Source: CAZPAH01 sp964584495 (lineage in GTDB: Bacteria; Krumholzibacteriota; Krumholzibacteriia; Krumholzibacteriales; Krumholzibacteriaceae). Taken from it: a stretch of DNA of 5,754 nucleotides. The stretch spans positions 1-5,754 of the forward strand of contig CAZPAH010000159.1 of NCBI GenBank assembly GCA_964584495.1, read 5' to 3'. The translations under genes were made by a program, and so were the position numbers. The notes beneath the pieces are model-generated. The model searched no databases. It was not told where the DNA came from and saw only the letters and a list, made by a program, of their open reading frames with translations. This document shows positions 5,382-5,754 of the stretch, piece by piece (position 1 is the stretch's first letter; each line of letters starts with the position of its first letter).

Positions 5382-5754
5382 CTAGAAATAGATTGATAGC
5401 CCAAATCGCACTCCTTTGGAATCGAATATATAGCCGTTCGTTCTTAATTTCTCATGTTTGGTGTAGTCCTCGTCCAGCCCAGTCACCTCATCACACAAAT
5501 AAATATTCCCGGCATTATAAGCCGCAAGCGCTCTATATTCAGCGTGAAGCGCGCACCACTCGAATGGGGCCCATTGAACTCCTACAGTTCCCGTAAGGCC
5601 CGCCGTCATGGTTCTTTCATGATCTCGCATAGTTTCTTCACCGTAGTAGTCATTCCATAATATGGTGCTTAACCTTTCATCCTGCTTTGTATCGTATGCG
5701 ATATAGAGCCCTCCGCCATAGAACAGCGACACTGCCGAGCCCTGATACACGAGA
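5382..5754 (-). CDS. Outer-membrane beta-barrel-like protein, copy 2, start outside the window
   Basis: The C-terminal 123 or so residues of a paralogue of the neighbouring gene; the 5' end lies beyond the right edge. The visible GTG near the edge is an internal Val codon (LVYQGSAVSLF aligns with FVYRGSALSLF in copy 1), not a start. Shared blocks with copy 1 are YIAY, AGLxGxxGVQWAPxxWCALHAEYR and FDSxGVRFGLSIYF, ending in Phe followed by TAG. Between these blocks the sequences differ strongly, as surface loops of barrels do. The uninterrupted GGGLYIAY here shows what copy 1 should look like at its gap. The stop is 44 nt from the start of copy 1, so the two are probably cotranscribed, this gene first. 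No specific function can be assigned. Confidence 0.82.
   Translation of the reverse strand, partial: LVYQGSAVSLFYGGGLYIAYDTKQDERLSTILWNDYYGEETMRDHERTMTAGLTGTVGVQWAPFEWCALHAEYRALAAYNAGNIYLCDEVTGLDEDYTKHEKLRTNGYIFDSKGVRFGLSIYF

Larger units (their letters stand above)
4604..5754 (-). repeat. Tandem gene duplication with a 778-bp period
   Basis: The stop-codon regions (4604 and 5382), the shared stretch TGAAGCGCGCACCA on the plus strand (from 4767 and 5545), and the YIAY codon region (4916 and 5694) are each exactly 778 bp apart. Beyond the N gap the offset falls to 746 (GATACACGA at 4998 and 5744), so copy 1 holds 32 more positions there, 22 of them sequenced. The duplication extends past the right edge of the window. 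Confidence 0.85.

Noticed and set aside
5338..5382. Start of omp copy 1 at 5382 or at the first ATG (5338-5340)
   Set aside because: From 5382 the protein would begin with a non-signal stretch that overlaps the stop codon of copy 2. The AGGGAGG site lies only 2 nt from the first ATG and 5 nt from the second, which also begins a clean signal peptide.
5324..5660. Plus-strand frames antisense to omp copy 2
   Set aside because: They overlap the conserved paralogue sequence and have no supporting start signals or domains.

Overview
The window looks like a piece of a Gram-negative, probably uncultured bacterium. Three things suggest this: two tandem genes for outer-membrane beta-barrel-like proteins ending in an aromatic residue, a membrane protease/flotillin pair found in many bacterial phyla, and a 10-N scaffold gap typical of draft or metagenome assemblies. 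The lineage cannot be fixed from the sequence. Frequent ATA (Ile) and AGG/AGA (Arg) codons alongside a moderately high GC content would fit FCB-type or deltaproteobacterial-type lineages, but this is a guess.

Left part (1-3130): a tRNA-Ala(GGC) gene, cut by the window edge, reads leftward. Across a 175-bp intergenic region with a promoter facing each way lies a rightward three-gene unit. It comprises a ClpP-class membrane serine protease of the NfeD family (229-1569), the flotillin-like protein FloA (1604-2593), and an unrecognised membrane-anchored acidic protein (2600-3127). Spacings are 34 and 6 nt, and each gene has its own Shine-Dalgarno sequence. NfeD and FloA are a known functional pair in membrane microdomain organisation and envelope stress. 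The third protein is the least described part and is the best candidate here for an unstudied accessory partner.

Middle (3177-4307, minus strand): a convergent gene for a protein with a receiver domain at each end. Between them is a helical linker resembling the second helix of a histidine-kinase dimerisation domain, without a visible H-box or ATPase domain. It has no DNA-binding or enzymatic output domain, so it probably works as a phosphorelay or signal-integration protein.

Right part (4308-5754): an intergenic stretch leads to a complete tRNA-Leu(CAA) with a near-consensus promoter and an encoded CCA end. On the opposite strand, the stop codon of an outer-membrane-like protein gene begins on the very next base after CCA. 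This gene (4604-5337, interrupted by the N gap) and a close paralogue upstream (5382 to beyond the window edge) form a tandem duplication with a 778-bp period. A stretch of at least 22 extra bases next to the gap leaves the reading frame of the first copy unresolved.

No mobile element, CRISPR array, integrase or toxin-antitoxin pair is visible. Nothing here is a clear new system. The items most worth following up are the third gene of the nfeD-floA unit, the double-receiver protein with a decayed-kinase-like linker, and the tRNA-Leu/omp junction.
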